Notes: generated from the letters alone by a model not told the origin. A stretch of DNA of 64,000 nucleotides from JACCWP01 sp963785115 (GCA_963785115.1 CAWATY010000006.1:62001-126000); one strand, 5' to 3'. Positions 17,693-26,529 are shown, numbered from the stretch's first letter. Translations and numbers: made by a program.

Positions 17693-19051
17693 TCAGGTGA
17701 TCAGCTCCAGGGCCTGGTCGAGACCCTGGTACGCCGCCGCCGCGACGAACACCGCGACCAGCCCGAGGCCCACGTTCTGGCTCCTGGTGTTCACGTTGTC
17801 ACCCATGATGTCGCGCCGGTTCAGCATGAAGATCATGCCGATGACGATGAGCAGCAGGAACGGCGAGGTCAGCACGTGGGACACCACCACCAGGGCGATG
17901 AAGCCCGGTGCGCCGGGCAACGACCAGAGCACCGCCAGCAGCCCCCAGGTGATCATCACCCGGTAGAAGACGTCCCTGCTCGGGTCGCCGTCGTAGCGCT
18001 CGCCGCGCGCCGGGCGGACGACGTGCAGCGCCTCGACGGTCATCTTGCTCAGCGCGAAGATCGATCCGGACACGGTCGTCCAGGCCGCACCCAGCAGGCC
18101 GAGGTAGAACAGGTACGGCCCCACCGGCCCGATGGCCGTGCCGAGAGCCTGGGCGATGTCGTCGGCGGTCTCGACGCCGCTCTTGCCGAAGAGCACCTCG
18201 GCGCCGATCGCCCAGATGCACACGGCCAGGAACAGCACGACGATGGTGCCGAACAGCAGGTCGTACTGCTGCACCCGGCGGTGCCCCGGCGTCGTCCAGC
18301 CCTTCTCGCGCAGAAACTGCGGGTAGAACAGGTTGGCCATCGATCCCAGCGTCGCCAGCACCAGGCTGGAGGCCACCAGCGACGAGTCGAAAAGCCCCTC
18401 CTGGGCGGGCAGGTCGAAGGCGAAGCCGCGCAGCAGCTCCGGCCAGTCGATGCCGACCATCACGACGCCCACTGCGAACGACCCGACCATCACGACGAGG
18501 ATCACCTTGAAGATCCGCTCGATCACCACGTAGACGCCCTGGAAGGTCACGACGAACACCGACAGCGCGCCGACGACCGACCACCAGAAGGCCGGCAGCC
18601 CGCCGAACAAGCCGCGCAGCGCCACCCCGACCCCGCTCAGCGTGAACGCCATCAGGATGTGGGTGTAGACGACGAACGAGACCAGCATCAGCCACCCGAA
18701 CATCGGATGGGTGCGCGCGAACCCGCGCACGATGCTGGGGTCGCGCTGCACGTTGTACAGCGGGTACCTGCCGAGGTTGTTGACGAAGATGAAGCGGAAG
18801 ATGAGGGAGAGCGGCAGCACCCACAACAGCGCGTAGCCGTAGTTGCCGCCGGCCACCGAGTTGTCGATGAGGTCACCGGTGCCCACCCAGCTGAGCGCCA
18901 CCACGATGCCCGGACCGAACGACTTGACGTAGGACCAGAAGCCCCCCGCGGGCACCGGTGCCGCCCGCTCCTCGGTGACCTGCCGGGGGGTGTGCACCCC
19001 AAGTCCGCCGGCGCCCTCGGAGGGTGCTGCGGCCTGGCTGGGTTCGGTCAT
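17693..19051 (-). CDS. Nramp-like membrane transporter
   Basis: 452 residues with about 11 hydrophobic helices. The N-terminal SFGPGIVVALSWVGTGDLID and SVAGGNYGYALLWVLPLSL match the Nramp TM1-TM2 region, but the canonical DPGN metal motif of TM1 reads differently (GTGDLIDN). Nramp proteins import Mn2+, Fe2+ or other divalent cations with protons; variants lacking DPGN have changed specificity, including Mg2+. ATG 19051 is preferred over an in-frame ATG at 19126, which would leave no room for the divergent promoter. It is transcribed together with the ThDP gene. Metal supply for the metal-dependent enzymes of the cluster, or uptake of another substrate, is inference. Confidence 0.8.
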   Translation of the reverse strand: MTEPSQAAAPSEGAGGLGVHTPRQVTEERAAPVPAGGFWSYVKSFGPGIVVALSWVGTGDLIDNSVAGGNYGYALLWVLPLSLIFRFIFVNNLGRYPLYNVQRDPSIVRGFARTHPMFGWLMLVSFVVYTHILMAFTLSGVGVALRGLFGGLPAFWWSVVGALSVFVVTFQGVYVVIERIFKVILVVMVGSFAVGVVMVGIDWPELLRGFAFDLPAQEGLFDSSLVASSLVLATLGSMANLFYPQFLREKGWTTPGHRRVQQYDLLFGTIVVLFLAVCIWAIGAEVLFGKSGVETADDIAQALGTAIGPVGPYLFYLGLLGAAWTTVSGSIFALSKMTVEALHVVRPARGERYDGDPSRDVFYRVMITWGLLAVLWSLPGAPGFIALVVVSHVLTSPFLLLIVIGMIFMLNRRDIMGDNVNTRSQNVGLGLVAVFVAAAAYQGLDQALELIT

Positions 19052-19091
19052 GTCCGCTCCATAGATCCGGGCATTTCGGGCGTTGATATCC

Positions 19092-19101
19092 TGGTGTACC
19101 A
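19092..19101. promoter_or_regulatory. Operator-like site O1 for the GntR regulator
   Basis: TGGTGTACCA is an inverted repeat TGGT-N2-ACCA in the 80-nt gap between the Nramp-like gene and the 2-hydroxyacid dehydrogenase gene. With its flanks it reads CTGGTnTAnCATA, the same as the site directly upstream of the GntR gene. It could control both divergent promoters. Confidence 0.5.
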
Positions 19102-19131
19102 TAATATGATGTTCATGGAAGGGCAACGGGC

Positions 19132-20061
19132 ATGACGAATTCCGCCGGGCTGCGGATCGCGGTGGCCCCGGACCCGGACGGCGCCGCGAGCGAGATCGCC
19201 CGGGGCGCGGGGGCCGAGGTGGTGGGCCTGGACGCGGCTGAGGCCCTGGCCTGGACCGTCTCCGACCCCTCCGAGTTCCCTGAGCGGCTGCCCGACGCCG
19301 TGCGCTGGGTGCAGCTGCCCTCGGCCGGGGTCGAGGCCTGGATCGCGCGGGGGATCATCGACCGCGAACGGACCTGGACCTCCGCCACCGGCGCGTACGC
19401 CCTGCCGGTCGCCGAGCACGCGCTGCTGCTGTTGCTGGCCGGCCTGCGCCGGCTCCCCGACTGCACCGCCGCCACGACCTGGACCAAGACGGACCTGATG
19501 CCGAGGCTCGACACCCTGCAGGGCGCGTCGGTCGGCATCGTCGGCGCCGGCGCCATCGCCCGCGCACTCATCCCGCTGCTGTCCGCGCTCGGCGCACGCA
19601 CGCTCGCCGTCAACCGCAGCGGCCGCCCGGTGGAGAGCGCCGAGGTGACGGTGCCGGCCGACGACGCCGACACCGTCTGGCGCGGCGCCGACCACGTGGT
19701 GATCGCGGCGCCGGCCACCCCCGACACCCGGCACCTCGTCGGGCCGCACGAGCTGGAGCTGATGGGCGGGTCCGGCTGGCTGGTCAACGTGGCCCGCGGC
19801 TCGCTCGTCGACACCGACGCCCTGCTCGCCGCCCTCGACGCGGGCACCCTCACCGGCGCCGCCCTCGACGTCACCGATCCCGAGCCGCTCCCGGACGGCC
19901 ACCCACTGTGGACCCACCCACGGGTGATCATCACCCCCCACGTCGCGAATCCCGAGGTCACGCTCCGCTCGGGGTTCCACCAGCGCCTCGGCAGCAACGT
20001 CGAGCGGTACGCCGCGGGCGACCCGCTGCTCGGCCTGGTCGACGTCGACAACGGCTACTGA
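19132..20061 (+). CDS. D-isomer-specific 2-hydroxyacid dehydrogenase
   Basis: 309 residues. The Rossmann motif VGIVGAGAIARAL lies near 140-155. The catalytic residues are visible as Arg in VNVARGSLVD, Glu in TDPEPLPDG and His in IITPHVANPE. It should reduce a 2-oxo acid to the D-2-hydroxy acid, or the reverse, with NAD(P)H; glyoxylate/hydroxypyruvate-type members are closest in style. ATG 19132 follows a weak GAAGGG. The RraA-like gene starts 37 nt downstream on the same strand. Confidence 0.88.
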   Translation: MTNSAGLRIAVAPDPDGAASEIARGAGAEVVGLDAAEALAWTVSDPSEFPERLPDAVRWVQLPSAGVEAWIARGIIDRERTWTSATGAYALPVAEHALLLLLAGLRRLPDCTAATTWTKTDLMPRLDTLQGASVGIVGAGAIARALIPLLSALGARTLAVNRSGRPVESAEVTVPADDADTVWRGADHVVIAAPATPDTRHLVGPHELELMGGSGWLVNVARGSLVDTDALLAALDAGTLTGAALDVTDPEPLPDGHPLWTHPRVIITPHVANPEVTLRSGFHQRLGSNVERYAAGDPLLGLVDVDNGY

Positions 20062-20098
20062 AATTCGCGACTGATACGTCGACTGAATGGAACCCGCC

Positions 20099-20827
20099 AT
20101 GACCAACGACGGCACGCCGCACGGCCTCAGCACCGTCCTCGACAGCACCGGCGTCGAAGCCCTGCGTCAGGTCGGCACGGCGACGATCACGACCCAGCTG
20201 ATGGATCGCGGGCTGCGCAACACGTTCCTGCACGGTCCCCGGCCGCTGCGACCGGACCCGGTACGGATGGTCGGAGAGGCCTTCACCCTGCGCTGCATCC
20301 CGGCGCGCGAGGACCTCGACGTCCTGTCGGTGTTCCAGGACTACGACCACCCGCAGCGCAAGGCGATCGAGACGGCGCCGGCCGGCTCGGTCCTGGTCGT
20401 GGACGCCCGCGGACAGACCCGGGCCGCCTCACTCGGTCACATACTCGCCACCCGGTTCCGGCTGCGCGGGGGAGCCGGCATCGTCACCGACGGCGCCGTG
20501 CGCGACCTCGCCGGTTTTACCGGTCTCGACCTGCCGACGTACGCCGTCGGCGCATCACCCACGACGAACCTCGCTCAGCACCACGTCGTCGACATGCAGC
20601 TGCCGATCGGGTGCGCCGAGGTCCCCGTCTACCCCGGCGACGTCATGGTGGGTGACGAGGACGGCGTGGTGTGCATACCCCGGCACCTGGCCGCGGAGGT
20701 CGCGCGCGACGCGATGGAGCAGGAGCGGCTGGAGGAGTTCGTGCTCAGCCGGATCGAGGGCGGCCGCCCGCTGCGCGGCACCTACCCGCCCGACCAGCAG
20801 ACCCTCGCCGAGTACCGGTCCCGCTGA
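20099..20827 (+). CDS. RraA-like / 4-hydroxy-4-methyl-2-oxoglutarate aldolase family protein
   Basis: 242 residues. The RraA fold is recognised from TITTQLMDRGLRNTF, GSVLVVDARGQTRAASLGHI, the GIVTDGAVRDL motif (conserved Asp and Arg of the aldolase/decarboxylase active site) and VYPGDVMVGDEDGVVCIP. Members cleave 2-oxo acids such as HMG or oxaloacetate with a divalent metal; others regulate RNase E. The metabolic neighbours favour the enzyme role. ATG 20087 is an alternative start; 20099 has GGA at usual spacing. The gene converges on the GntR gene with a 6-nt gap. Confidence 0.85.
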   Translation: MTNDGTPHGLSTVLDSTGVEALRQVGTATITTQLMDRGLRNTFLHGPRPLRPDPVRMVGEAFTLRCIPAREDLDVLSVFQDYDHPQRKAIETAPAGSVLVVDARGQTRAASLGHILATRFRLRGGAGIVTDGAVRDLAGFTGLDLPTYAVGASPTTNLAQHHVVDMQLPIGCAEVPVYPGDVMVGDEDGVVCIPRHLAAEVARDAMEQERLEEFVLSRIEGGRPLRGTYPPDQQTLAEYRSR

Positions 20828-20833
20828 CCGCGC

Positions 20834-21529
20834 TCACCCAGCGGCGTCGGTGTCCTGGGTGGCCCGCAGCCGGGCGATCGACCGCTCGATGTGGGCCCGC
20901 ATCAGCATCTCCGCCCGCTCGGCGTCCGACTCCAGCGCCGCCCGCAGGATCTCCTGATGCTCGTCGCACTCCGTCCGCCAGGTCGGCCAGTTCTCCCACA
21001 GCACGCCGATGGTCGCGAGCGCCGTGAGGTCCTGCAGCCCGTCCAGGGAGGCAACGACCAACCCGTTCTCGCTCTGCGCGTACAGGGCGCGGTGGAAGCG
21101 CCGGTTGGCCATGGCCAGCTCGGGCGCGTGGTCGTCGCGAGCCAGCTGCCAGGTCTCGTCCAGCGCCTCCTGCGCGGCGGAGAAGTCGGCGGCCGCGGAC
21201 CGTACCGCGCCCGCGAGGGCCCACGGCTCGAGCAGCGCCCGCTGCTCGTAGACGTGCCGGACGTCGGTGAAGCTCAGCCGGCGCACGGCGACGCCGCGGT
21301 TGCGGGTGGTCGTGAGCAGCCCGGAGCCCGAGAGCATGATCAGCGCCTCGCGGACCGGCGTCTTGGAGACGCCCAGCATCTCGGCCAGCCGGCGCTCGAC
21401 GAGCAGCTCGCCCGGCCCGATCCGACCGGACAGGATGGCCGCCTTGATGGACTGGGCCACCAGGTCGGAGTGGGAGGTGGAGGGTCCGAGGGGCGCCAGC
21501 GACACCTCGCCCGGGATGCCCTCGCTCAC
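20834..21529 (-). CDS. GntR family transcriptional regulator (FadR/FCD type)
   Basis: 231 residues. The N-terminal winged helix (residues ~20-85) contains IKAAILSGRIGPGELLVERRLAEMLGVSKTPVREAL and the wing RNRGVAVRR. The C-terminal helical FCD domain (about 95-220) holds NRRFHRALY and a final DEHQEIL...HIERSI segment with metal-binding His. FCD regulators respond to small carboxylic acids. GTG 21529 is the start; TGGTATATCA lies 5 nt upstream, suggesting autoregulation. It is probably the regulator of the adjacent 2-oxo/hydroxy acid cluster. Confidence 0.9.
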   Translation of the reverse strand: MSEGIPGEVSLAPLGPSTSHSDLVAQSIKAAILSGRIGPGELLVERRLAEMLGVSKTPVREALIMLSGSGLLTTTRNRGVAVRRLSFTDVRHVYEQRALLEPWALAGAVRSAAADFSAAQEALDETWQLARDDHAPELAMANRRFHRALYAQSENGLVVASLDGLQDLTALATIGVLWENWPTWRTECDEHQEILRAALESDAERAEMLMRAHIERSIARLRATQDTDAAG

Positions 21530-21534
21530 CGCTC

Positions 21535-21544
21535 TGGTATATCA
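21535..21544. promoter_or_regulatory. Operator-like site O2 upstream of the GntR gene
   Basis: TGGTATATCA, in the context CTGGTATATCATA, matches site O1 at 19092 in the pattern CTGGTnTAnCATA. It sits across the likely GntR promoter/start region. Confidence 0.5.
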
Positions 21545-21806
21545 TATCCGGCCGATGGAACCGGACGAGAACGCCGAGTGGAACCTCGGACGACCGGTCG
21601 GGTACGTCTGGATGCGGCACGCCGCCTCGCGGTAGCGTTGACGGTGGCGCAGTCCCGCGCCCGACCCTCGATCCGGTGCCCACGCCACCGGCGCGACGGG
21701 GGTAAAGGGGGCTCGAGTCCTCGGGACGCCGCCAGACCGGCCCCTTCCGGCGGGGCGACAGGAGCGTGGGTCCTCGAGCTGCCGCCGACGCGGGGAGCCG
21801 AGTGCC

Positions 21807-22493
21807 ATGACCCGTCAGAAGTCCTTCAAGTCCCACGTCCGTGCCCGGATGGCCAGGACCGGGGAGCGCTACGCCGCCGCCCGCCGCCAGCTGGTCGAGA
21901 CCGGTACGGCCGACGAACCGTCCGCACCGAGGACGGGTGCCATCGGCGCCATGTCCCGCCGGGTGTCCGACGAGGCGGTCCAGCAGCGGACCGGCAGCAC
22001 CTGGGCGGAGTGGTTCGGCCTGCTCGACGCCCAGGACGCCACCGCGATGACCCACACCGAGATCGCCCGCTGGCTGCGCGACGAGGTCGGCGTCGACGGG
22101 TGGTGGGCGCAGAGCGTCACCGTCGCGTACGAGCAGGAGCGCGGGATGCGCGTTGCCGGCCAGCGCCCGGACGGAACGTTCGACGCCAACGCGACCAAGA
22201 CGATCCGGGTCGGCGCCGAGCGCGCCACCGAGGCGTTCAGCGACGAGGCGCTGCGCCGACGGTGGCTGCCCGACACCGACCTGGAGCCGCGCGTCGTGCG
22301 GCCGGGACGCCGGTTCACCGCGGCAGTGACCGACGGCCCGGGCCGGATCACCGTCGGCTTCGACGCCAAGGACGACGGCCGCTGCCAGGTGGCGCTCACC
22401 CACGCCCGGCTGCCCGACGCCGACACAGCCACGGAGCGCAAGCAGTACTGGCGCGAGCGGCTGCTGGCGCTCAAAGAGCTGCTGGAGCCGTGA
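21807..22493 (+). CDS. DUF4287-type protein with C-terminal SRPBCC-like domain
   Basis: 228 residues. The start MTRQKSFKSHVRARMARTGERY is the hallmark of DUF4287 (KSFK...R.RM.KTGE.Y.AAR). The middle (about 60-130) contains TWAEWFGLLD and TEIARWLRDEVGVDGWWAQSVTVAYEQERG, common to these proteins. The C-terminus (about 130-228) resembles an AHSA1/START-like domain. Function is not established. A 277-nt gap precedes it; I see no strong promoter or structured RNA there. It reads alone on the plus strand. Confidence 0.75.
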   Translation: MTRQKSFKSHVRARMARTGERYAAARRQLVETGTADEPSAPRTGAIGAMSRRVSDEAVQQRTGSTWAEWFGLLDAQDATAMTHTEIARWLRDEVGVDGWWAQSVTVAYEQERGMRVAGQRPDGTFDANATKTIRVGAERATEAFSDEALRRRWLPDTDLEPRVVRPGRRFTAAVTDGPGRITVGFDAKDDGRCQVALTHARLPDADTATERKQYWRERLLALKELLEP

Positions 22494-22569
22494 GCGGGCG
22501 CGCGACCTGAAGGTTTCCCGAAGGTCGGTGCCGAGACTCGTCTCGACACCGAGTGGGAAGCCGGGGCGG

Positions 22570-24603
22570 ATGACCACGACGACCGTTGGACCATGGACCA
22601 CGTGGCCGGGAGGCCTCGACGACGTCGCGCCGCCGGTCGGACCGCCGGCAGACCCGTCGATCAGCGCCGCGCGAGGGTGGCGGCTGGTCCGGGACCTCTA
22701 CCTACGCGGAGAGCTGGACCGGGCCCTGGAGACGGCAGCGGGCTGCGACCTGGGCGACGCCGACGACGCGGACGCGGCCCAGGTCCTGGCCTGGACCGCC
22801 TCCTGCCACGCCCGGCGCGGCGACCTGGGTCGTACCCGGTCGCTGGTCGAGGCCGCCCTCGCCCGCGCCATGGCGTCGGGTGACGACCGCGCGCTCGCCG
22901 CCGCGCACTGTGCCGCCGCCCAGCAGGGTCCGACCGAGCTCGACCCCGAGGGCCGGGCCGAGCACCTCGCTCTCGCGCTGGCGCACGCCCGCCGGGCCGG
23001 TGACCGGCGCGCCGTCGCGCGGGCCCTGACCGCCCAGGGATCGGCCCTGCTCGAGCAGGGCGACTATGCCGCCGCCACGGCGCTGCTCGACGAGGCGACC
23101 GACGAGGCAGGCGCCGCCGGCGCGGCGGCGGTGGAGGCGCTCGCGGTGATGAACCGTGGGTTGGCGCACTGGTGCCGGGGAGGACTGGACGAGGCCAGAG
23201 ACGACTACGACCGGGCGGTGCGGCTGTACCGCAGGGCCGGCAGCCGCGAGGTCTGCTACGCGCTGGTCGGTCTCGGCGACGTGCACCGCGAGCAGGGCGA
23301 CCTCGCGCTGGCGCGGGCCGCCTACGAGGAGGGCCTGCAGGTCGCCGAGCGCACGGGGGACCGGCAGGGCCTGGTGCCGGGGCTCTACCAGCTGGCCAAG
23401 GTCCTGGTCGACGACGACCCGGAACGCGCCGAGGCGGCCGCCCGGCGGGCCGTCGGTTACGGCTGGCCCGACCTGGCATGGGCGCACAACGCGACCGGCT
23501 GGGTCGCGCTGTGCCGCGGCGACCGGCGGGCGGCCACCCGGGCGGCGGCCGCCGGCGGCGCCGCGGCGCGCGCGCAACGCGACCGCTACGGCCTGGCCGA
23601 GTCGCTCGAGCTCGCGGCGATGGCCGCCGACGACCGGGCCGGGCTGCTGCTCGAGGAGGCCCGGGCCACCTGGCGGCGGGTGGGCAACCCGGTGCGGCAG
23701 GCAGCCTGCGAGCTGGCGCTCGCCGCGCAGGCGGAGGGCACCGCCGGCCACGCGGCGGTGGGCAGGGCCCGGCGGACGCTGCGGCGCCACGGCGTGGGGC
23801 CGGGGTCGTCGCGAGCGGCGGGGCTGCTCCGCTTCGTGACCGACGAGCCCTCCGACCGGCTGGTCGTGCGGGTGCTCGGTCGGTTCGAGGTGACCCGCGG
23901 CGGCGTCCTGATCGGCCCCGCGCAGTGGCGGTCGCACAAGGCCCGCGACGTGCTCAAGCTGCTGGTCGCCCGGCACGGTCGTCCGGTCCCCCGCGAGCAG
24001 CTGATGGAGACGCTGTGGCCCGGAGCGCCAGTCCGGCCGCTGCGCAACCGGCTGTCGGTCGCGCTCTGCACGTTGCGTACCGTCCTGGACCCCGACCGCA
24101 GGCACCAGCCGGACCACGTGCTCACGACCGACGGCGACCTGGTCGGGCTCGACCTGACCCACCTGGAGGTCGACGCCGAGGTCTTCGCCCACGAGGCGCG
24201 CTCCGGGCTGGCCCTGCGAGCAGAAGGCCGCCTCGCCGAGGCCGCGGAGCGGCTCTGGCACGCCGAGGAGCTGAGCGGCGGCGACGCGTTCGCCGAGGAC
24301 GCCTACGCCGACTGGGCCGCCGAGCTGCGGGAGGAGGTGCGGGCGACGTACGTGGACGTGGCGCACGCCCTCGCCGACGACGCGCTGGCGGCGGGCGACC
24401 CGGTCACGGCGGCCGCCCTGCTGCGGCGGCTGCTCGGCCGCGAGCCGTACGACGAGCGGGCCCACCTGCACCTGATCGGGGCGCTGGCGAGCGCCGGGAG
24501 GCACGGCGACGCCGGGCGCGCGCACGACGCGTACGTCCGGAGGATGCACGAGCTGGGAGTGGCCCCGCGGGCCCTCCGGCGGCCGCAGCCGCGCGCCGGC
24601 TAA
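22570..24603 (+). CDS. Transcriptional activator: TPR region followed by winged helix and BTAD domain
   Basis: 677 residues. The first ~410 residues are alanine-rich TPR-like helical repeats. At about 431 a winged-helix DNA-binding domain begins (LVVRVLGRFEVTRGG, SHKARDVLKLLVARHGRPVPREQLMETLWP, LRNRLSVALCTLRTVL), followed by a bacterial transcriptional activation (BTAD) domain to about 665. Streptomyces antibiotic regulatory proteins have the wHTH-BTAD pair at the N-terminus; here it is C-terminal. ATG 22570 is taken as start because upstream codons are not conserved in type. The secreted-protein gene 65 nt downstream is the only obvious partner. Confidence 0.82.
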   Translation: MTTTTVGPWTTWPGGLDDVAPPVGPPADPSISAARGWRLVRDLYLRGELDRALETAAGCDLGDADDADAAQVLAWTASCHARRGDLGRTRSLVEAALARAMASGDDRALAAAHCAAAQQGPTELDPEGRAEHLALALAHARRAGDRRAVARALTAQGSALLEQGDYAAATALLDEATDEAGAAGAAAVEALAVMNRGLAHWCRGGLDEARDDYDRAVRLYRRAGSREVCYALVGLGDVHREQGDLALARAAYEEGLQVAERTGDRQGLVPGLYQLAKVLVDDDPERAEAAARRAVGYGWPDLAWAHNATGWVALCRGDRRAATRAAAAGGAAARAQRDRYGLAESLELAAMAADDRAGLLLEEARATWRRVGNPVRQAACELALAAQAEGTAGHAAVGRARRTLRRHGVGPGSSRAAGLLRFVTDEPSDRLVVRVLGRFEVTRGGVLIGPAQWRSHKARDVLKLLVARHGRPVPREQLMETLWPGAPVRPLRNRLSVALCTLRTVLDPDRRHQPDHVLTTDGDLVGLDLTHLEVDAEVFAHEARSGLALRAEGRLAEAAERLWHAEELSGGDAFAEDAYADWAAELREEVRATYVDVAHALADDALAAGDPVTAAALLRRLLGREPYDERAHLHLIGALASAGRHGDAGRAHDAYVRRMHELGVAPRALRRPQPRAG

Positions 24604-24668
24604 GACCAGTTTCAGGGGGTACGGCGAGCCTCGGAGTCGTCCACGACTCTGCGCACCTGGAGGACACC

Positions 24669-25232
24669 ATGTCCCGCTCTTCGGCTCCCCCGACTCCCGC
24701 ACCTTCCCCGACAGCCCGCTCGACCCGGCGGCTGCGCGCACCGCAGCTGCTCGTGCTGGCATCGACCGTGCTCATCGCGTTCGCGCTCACCGGCGCGCTC
24801 ACCAACACCAGCGGCGCCAGTGCCGGGCAGGCCCCACCGCCAGCCCCCGTCGAGGAGTGCCAGGCCGGAGCGGTCATGGCCCGCGCCTTCGTCGACGCCT
24901 CAGCCAGCTTCCCGTCGACGTTCGTGCAGGAGGGCGTGACCAAGCGGTACAACTGCGCGAGCAGCGCGAACAAGGTCCTGGTGCGGCGGGCCAACACGGG
25001 CACCTACGAGGTGCGCTTCCCCGGCATCAGCGAGGTCGGCACCGGACCGTTGGTGGCCTCGGTCGACGTCGCCCAGCTGGTCGGCGGCATCACACCCTCT
25101 GAGGACATGCAGATCACGGCCGCCACTCGGGAGGGCGACGGCCAGCGCACACTGGTCATCGCGTGCGGCGACGTCGACAACACCACCCGATCCGACCTGT
25201 GCGACTTCACGGTGACGCTGTTCGGAAAGTGA
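24669..25232 (+). CDS. Secreted or membrane-anchored hypothetical protein
   Basis: 187 residues. A positively charged N-terminus (about 1-25) is followed by one hydrophobic segment (LLVLASTVLIAFALTGAL, about 29-48), so it is exported with a signal peptide or anchor. The mature part has four Cys (EECQ, RYNCAS, VIACGD, DLCDF), which could form two disulfides, and no recognisable domain. GGAGG five nt upstream of ATG 24669 is a strong start signal. Confidence 0.7.
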   Translation: MSRSSAPPTPAPSPTARSTRRLRAPQLLVLASTVLIAFALTGALTNTSGASAGQAPPPAPVEECQAGAVMARAFVDASASFPSTFVQEGVTKRYNCASSANKVLVRRANTGTYEVRFPGISEVGTGPLVASVDVAQLVGGITPSEDMQITAATREGDGQRTLVIACGDVDNTTRSDLCDFTVTLFGK

Positions 25233-25270
25233 GTCCGCGGCGCCGCCAGCACCGCTAGCAGGACACGACA

Positions 25271-25299
25271 GCGCCCCGGTCCGGATCGGACCGGGGCGC
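25271..25299. terminator. Bidirectional terminator-type hairpin
   Basis: A perfect 13-bp stem (gcgccccggtccg and its complement) closes a GAT loop between the convergent secreted-protein and bldC genes. There is no T tract on either side, as is common in high-GC genomes. Confidence 0.75.
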
Positions 25300-25349
25300 G
25301 TTCGTGCGCTGAGTGGACCGCCGAGGCGGTCCGGGTGTGTCGGTGTCGG

Positions 25350-25574
25350 TCAGGCGTCGGCCGGGCCGCGCTGCTCGGGCAGCGCCATCCCGGTGCCTGC
25401 GAGCAGGGCCCGCACCTCGGTCTCGCGGTAGCGGCGGTGGCCGCCGAGGGTGCGGATCGAGCTGAGCTTGCCTGCCTTGGCCCACCGGGTGACGGTCTTC
25501 GGGTCCACCCGGAACAGGGCCGCGACCTCCGACGGTGTCAACAGCGCCTCGGTCTGAGTCGGCTGCGCGGTCAT
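25350..25574 (-). CDS. bldC: BldC-type MerR-like developmental regulator
   Basis: 74 residues, a single winged helix-turn-helix. The segment LLTPSEVAALFRVDPKTVTR and the following WAKAGKLSSIRTLGGHRRYR are as I remember Streptomyces BldC. BldC binds direct repeats cooperatively and controls the timing of differentiation; in non-sporulating actinobacteria its role is less clear. ATG 25574 follows GGGAGG. Synteny with vdh, DUF3073, purM and purF is the same as in Streptomyces and supports orthology. Confidence 0.92.
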   Translation of the reverse strand: MTAQPTQTEALLTPSEVAALFRVDPKTVTRWAKAGKLSSIRTLGGHRRYRETEVRALLAGTGMALPEQRGPADA

Positions 25575-25706
25575 GGGTGCCTCCCTTGATGTCCCCACGG
25601 CTTGGGTGACAATCGGTTTGTCTCGATTGAGAGTGTGGCAGATGCGTCCCTCTCTGACCCGAAAACGCAAAAGTCCACCGAAACTGTTCCCGATTTGACC
25701 CTCGGA

Positions 25707-26522
25707 TCAGTTCGCGTGCTCGCGCAACGCGACCAGACCCCACCACGCGGTGACGCGCTGGTACGTCTCCGCGGAGTCGTCCAGCCGACCCTCGCGCAGC
25801 GCCTGGACGGCCTCGGTCATGTCTCGCAGCGAGCGGTCCGGCTCGTCGACGTCGATGTCGCGGACGACGCCGCCGAGACCGGCGAGGTCGAGCTCCACCC
25901 AGCTGTGCGCGTGGAACGCCTCCAGCCAGCGGCCGAGGTCGACCACCTCGGCGACCTCGTCGGAGCCGTCGAAGTGCTGGCGGGCGGCGGCGTGCGCCCG
26001 TGCCACCCGCCGCCGGGCCTGCACCATCGGCGTCAGGTAGCGCACCGTGGCCACGCCGTCGACGGCGTAGGCCTCCTGCTCGTCCGGCGCCGGAACCAGC
26101 AGCCACGCCAGCGGGAGCCGCCAGGTCGCCTCGCGGACGTGGGCAGCCGCGCCAGGGTGGTCGCGGCGCCAGGCCCGCAGCGCGTCGTCGGCGTCCTCGA
26201 CCAGGGGGGCCGGAGCCAGGGCGCGGGCCGCGGACGGCGAGAGGCTCTCGACCAGCCGGGCCAGCGAGAGCCACGAGCGCAGCGTCTCGTCGCTCGGGGC
26301 CACGAAGCTGCGGCCGTCCCGGCTGAGCCGGAAGGGGGTGCCGCTGTCCCGGACGAGCCCGACCGCGAGCGAGCGGATGGCCGCGCGTCGGGACCGCTCC
26401 TGCTCGGCCCGGGTGAGCTCGTGCCCCTCGGGACGATCACGTCCGCCGGGGTCCGGCCCCGCCGCACCGGCGAGGACCTCGACGGGCTCGTACACCCGGA
26501 GGTAGGCGGCGTACGGAAGCAC
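25707..26522 (-). CDS. Conserved hypothetical protein next to bldC/vdh
   Basis: 271 residues, no membrane segment, no recognised catalytic motif. The start LPYAAYLRVYEPVEVL and the C-terminal RDMTEAVQALREGRLDDSAETYQ match the conserved protein that lies between bldC and vdh in other actinobacteria. GTG 26522 is chosen because homologues begin at LPYAAYLRVY and because a TACTGT box lies 7 nt upstream. Function is unknown. It is divergent from vdh. Confidence 0.8.
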   Translation of the reverse strand: MLPYAAYLRVYEPVEVLAGAAGPDPGGRDRPEGHELTRAEQERSRRAAIRSLAVGLVRDSGTPFRLSRDGRSFVAPSDETLRSWLSLARLVESLSPSAARALAPAPLVEDADDALRAWRRDHPGAAAHVREATWRLPLAWLLVPAPDEQEAYAVDGVATVRYLTPMVQARRRVARAHAAARQHFDGSDEVAEVVDLGRWLEAFHAHSWVELDLAGLGGVVRDIDVDEPDRSLRDMTEAVQALREGRLDDSAETYQRVTAWWGLVALREHAN

Positions 26523-26529
26523 GCCGCCG

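Noticed and set aside
19052..19126. Longer N-terminus for the Nramp-like transporter (ATG 19126)
   Set aside because: It would cover the whole divergent promoter gap and the operator-like site, and adds a non-membrane His-rich stretch not expected in the family.
21555..21635. 26-codon plus-strand frame starting MEPDENAEWN upstream of the DUF4287 gene
   Set aside because: No ribosome-binding site and no recognisable peptide; it opens inside the GntR promoter region. Cannot be supported from sequence alone.
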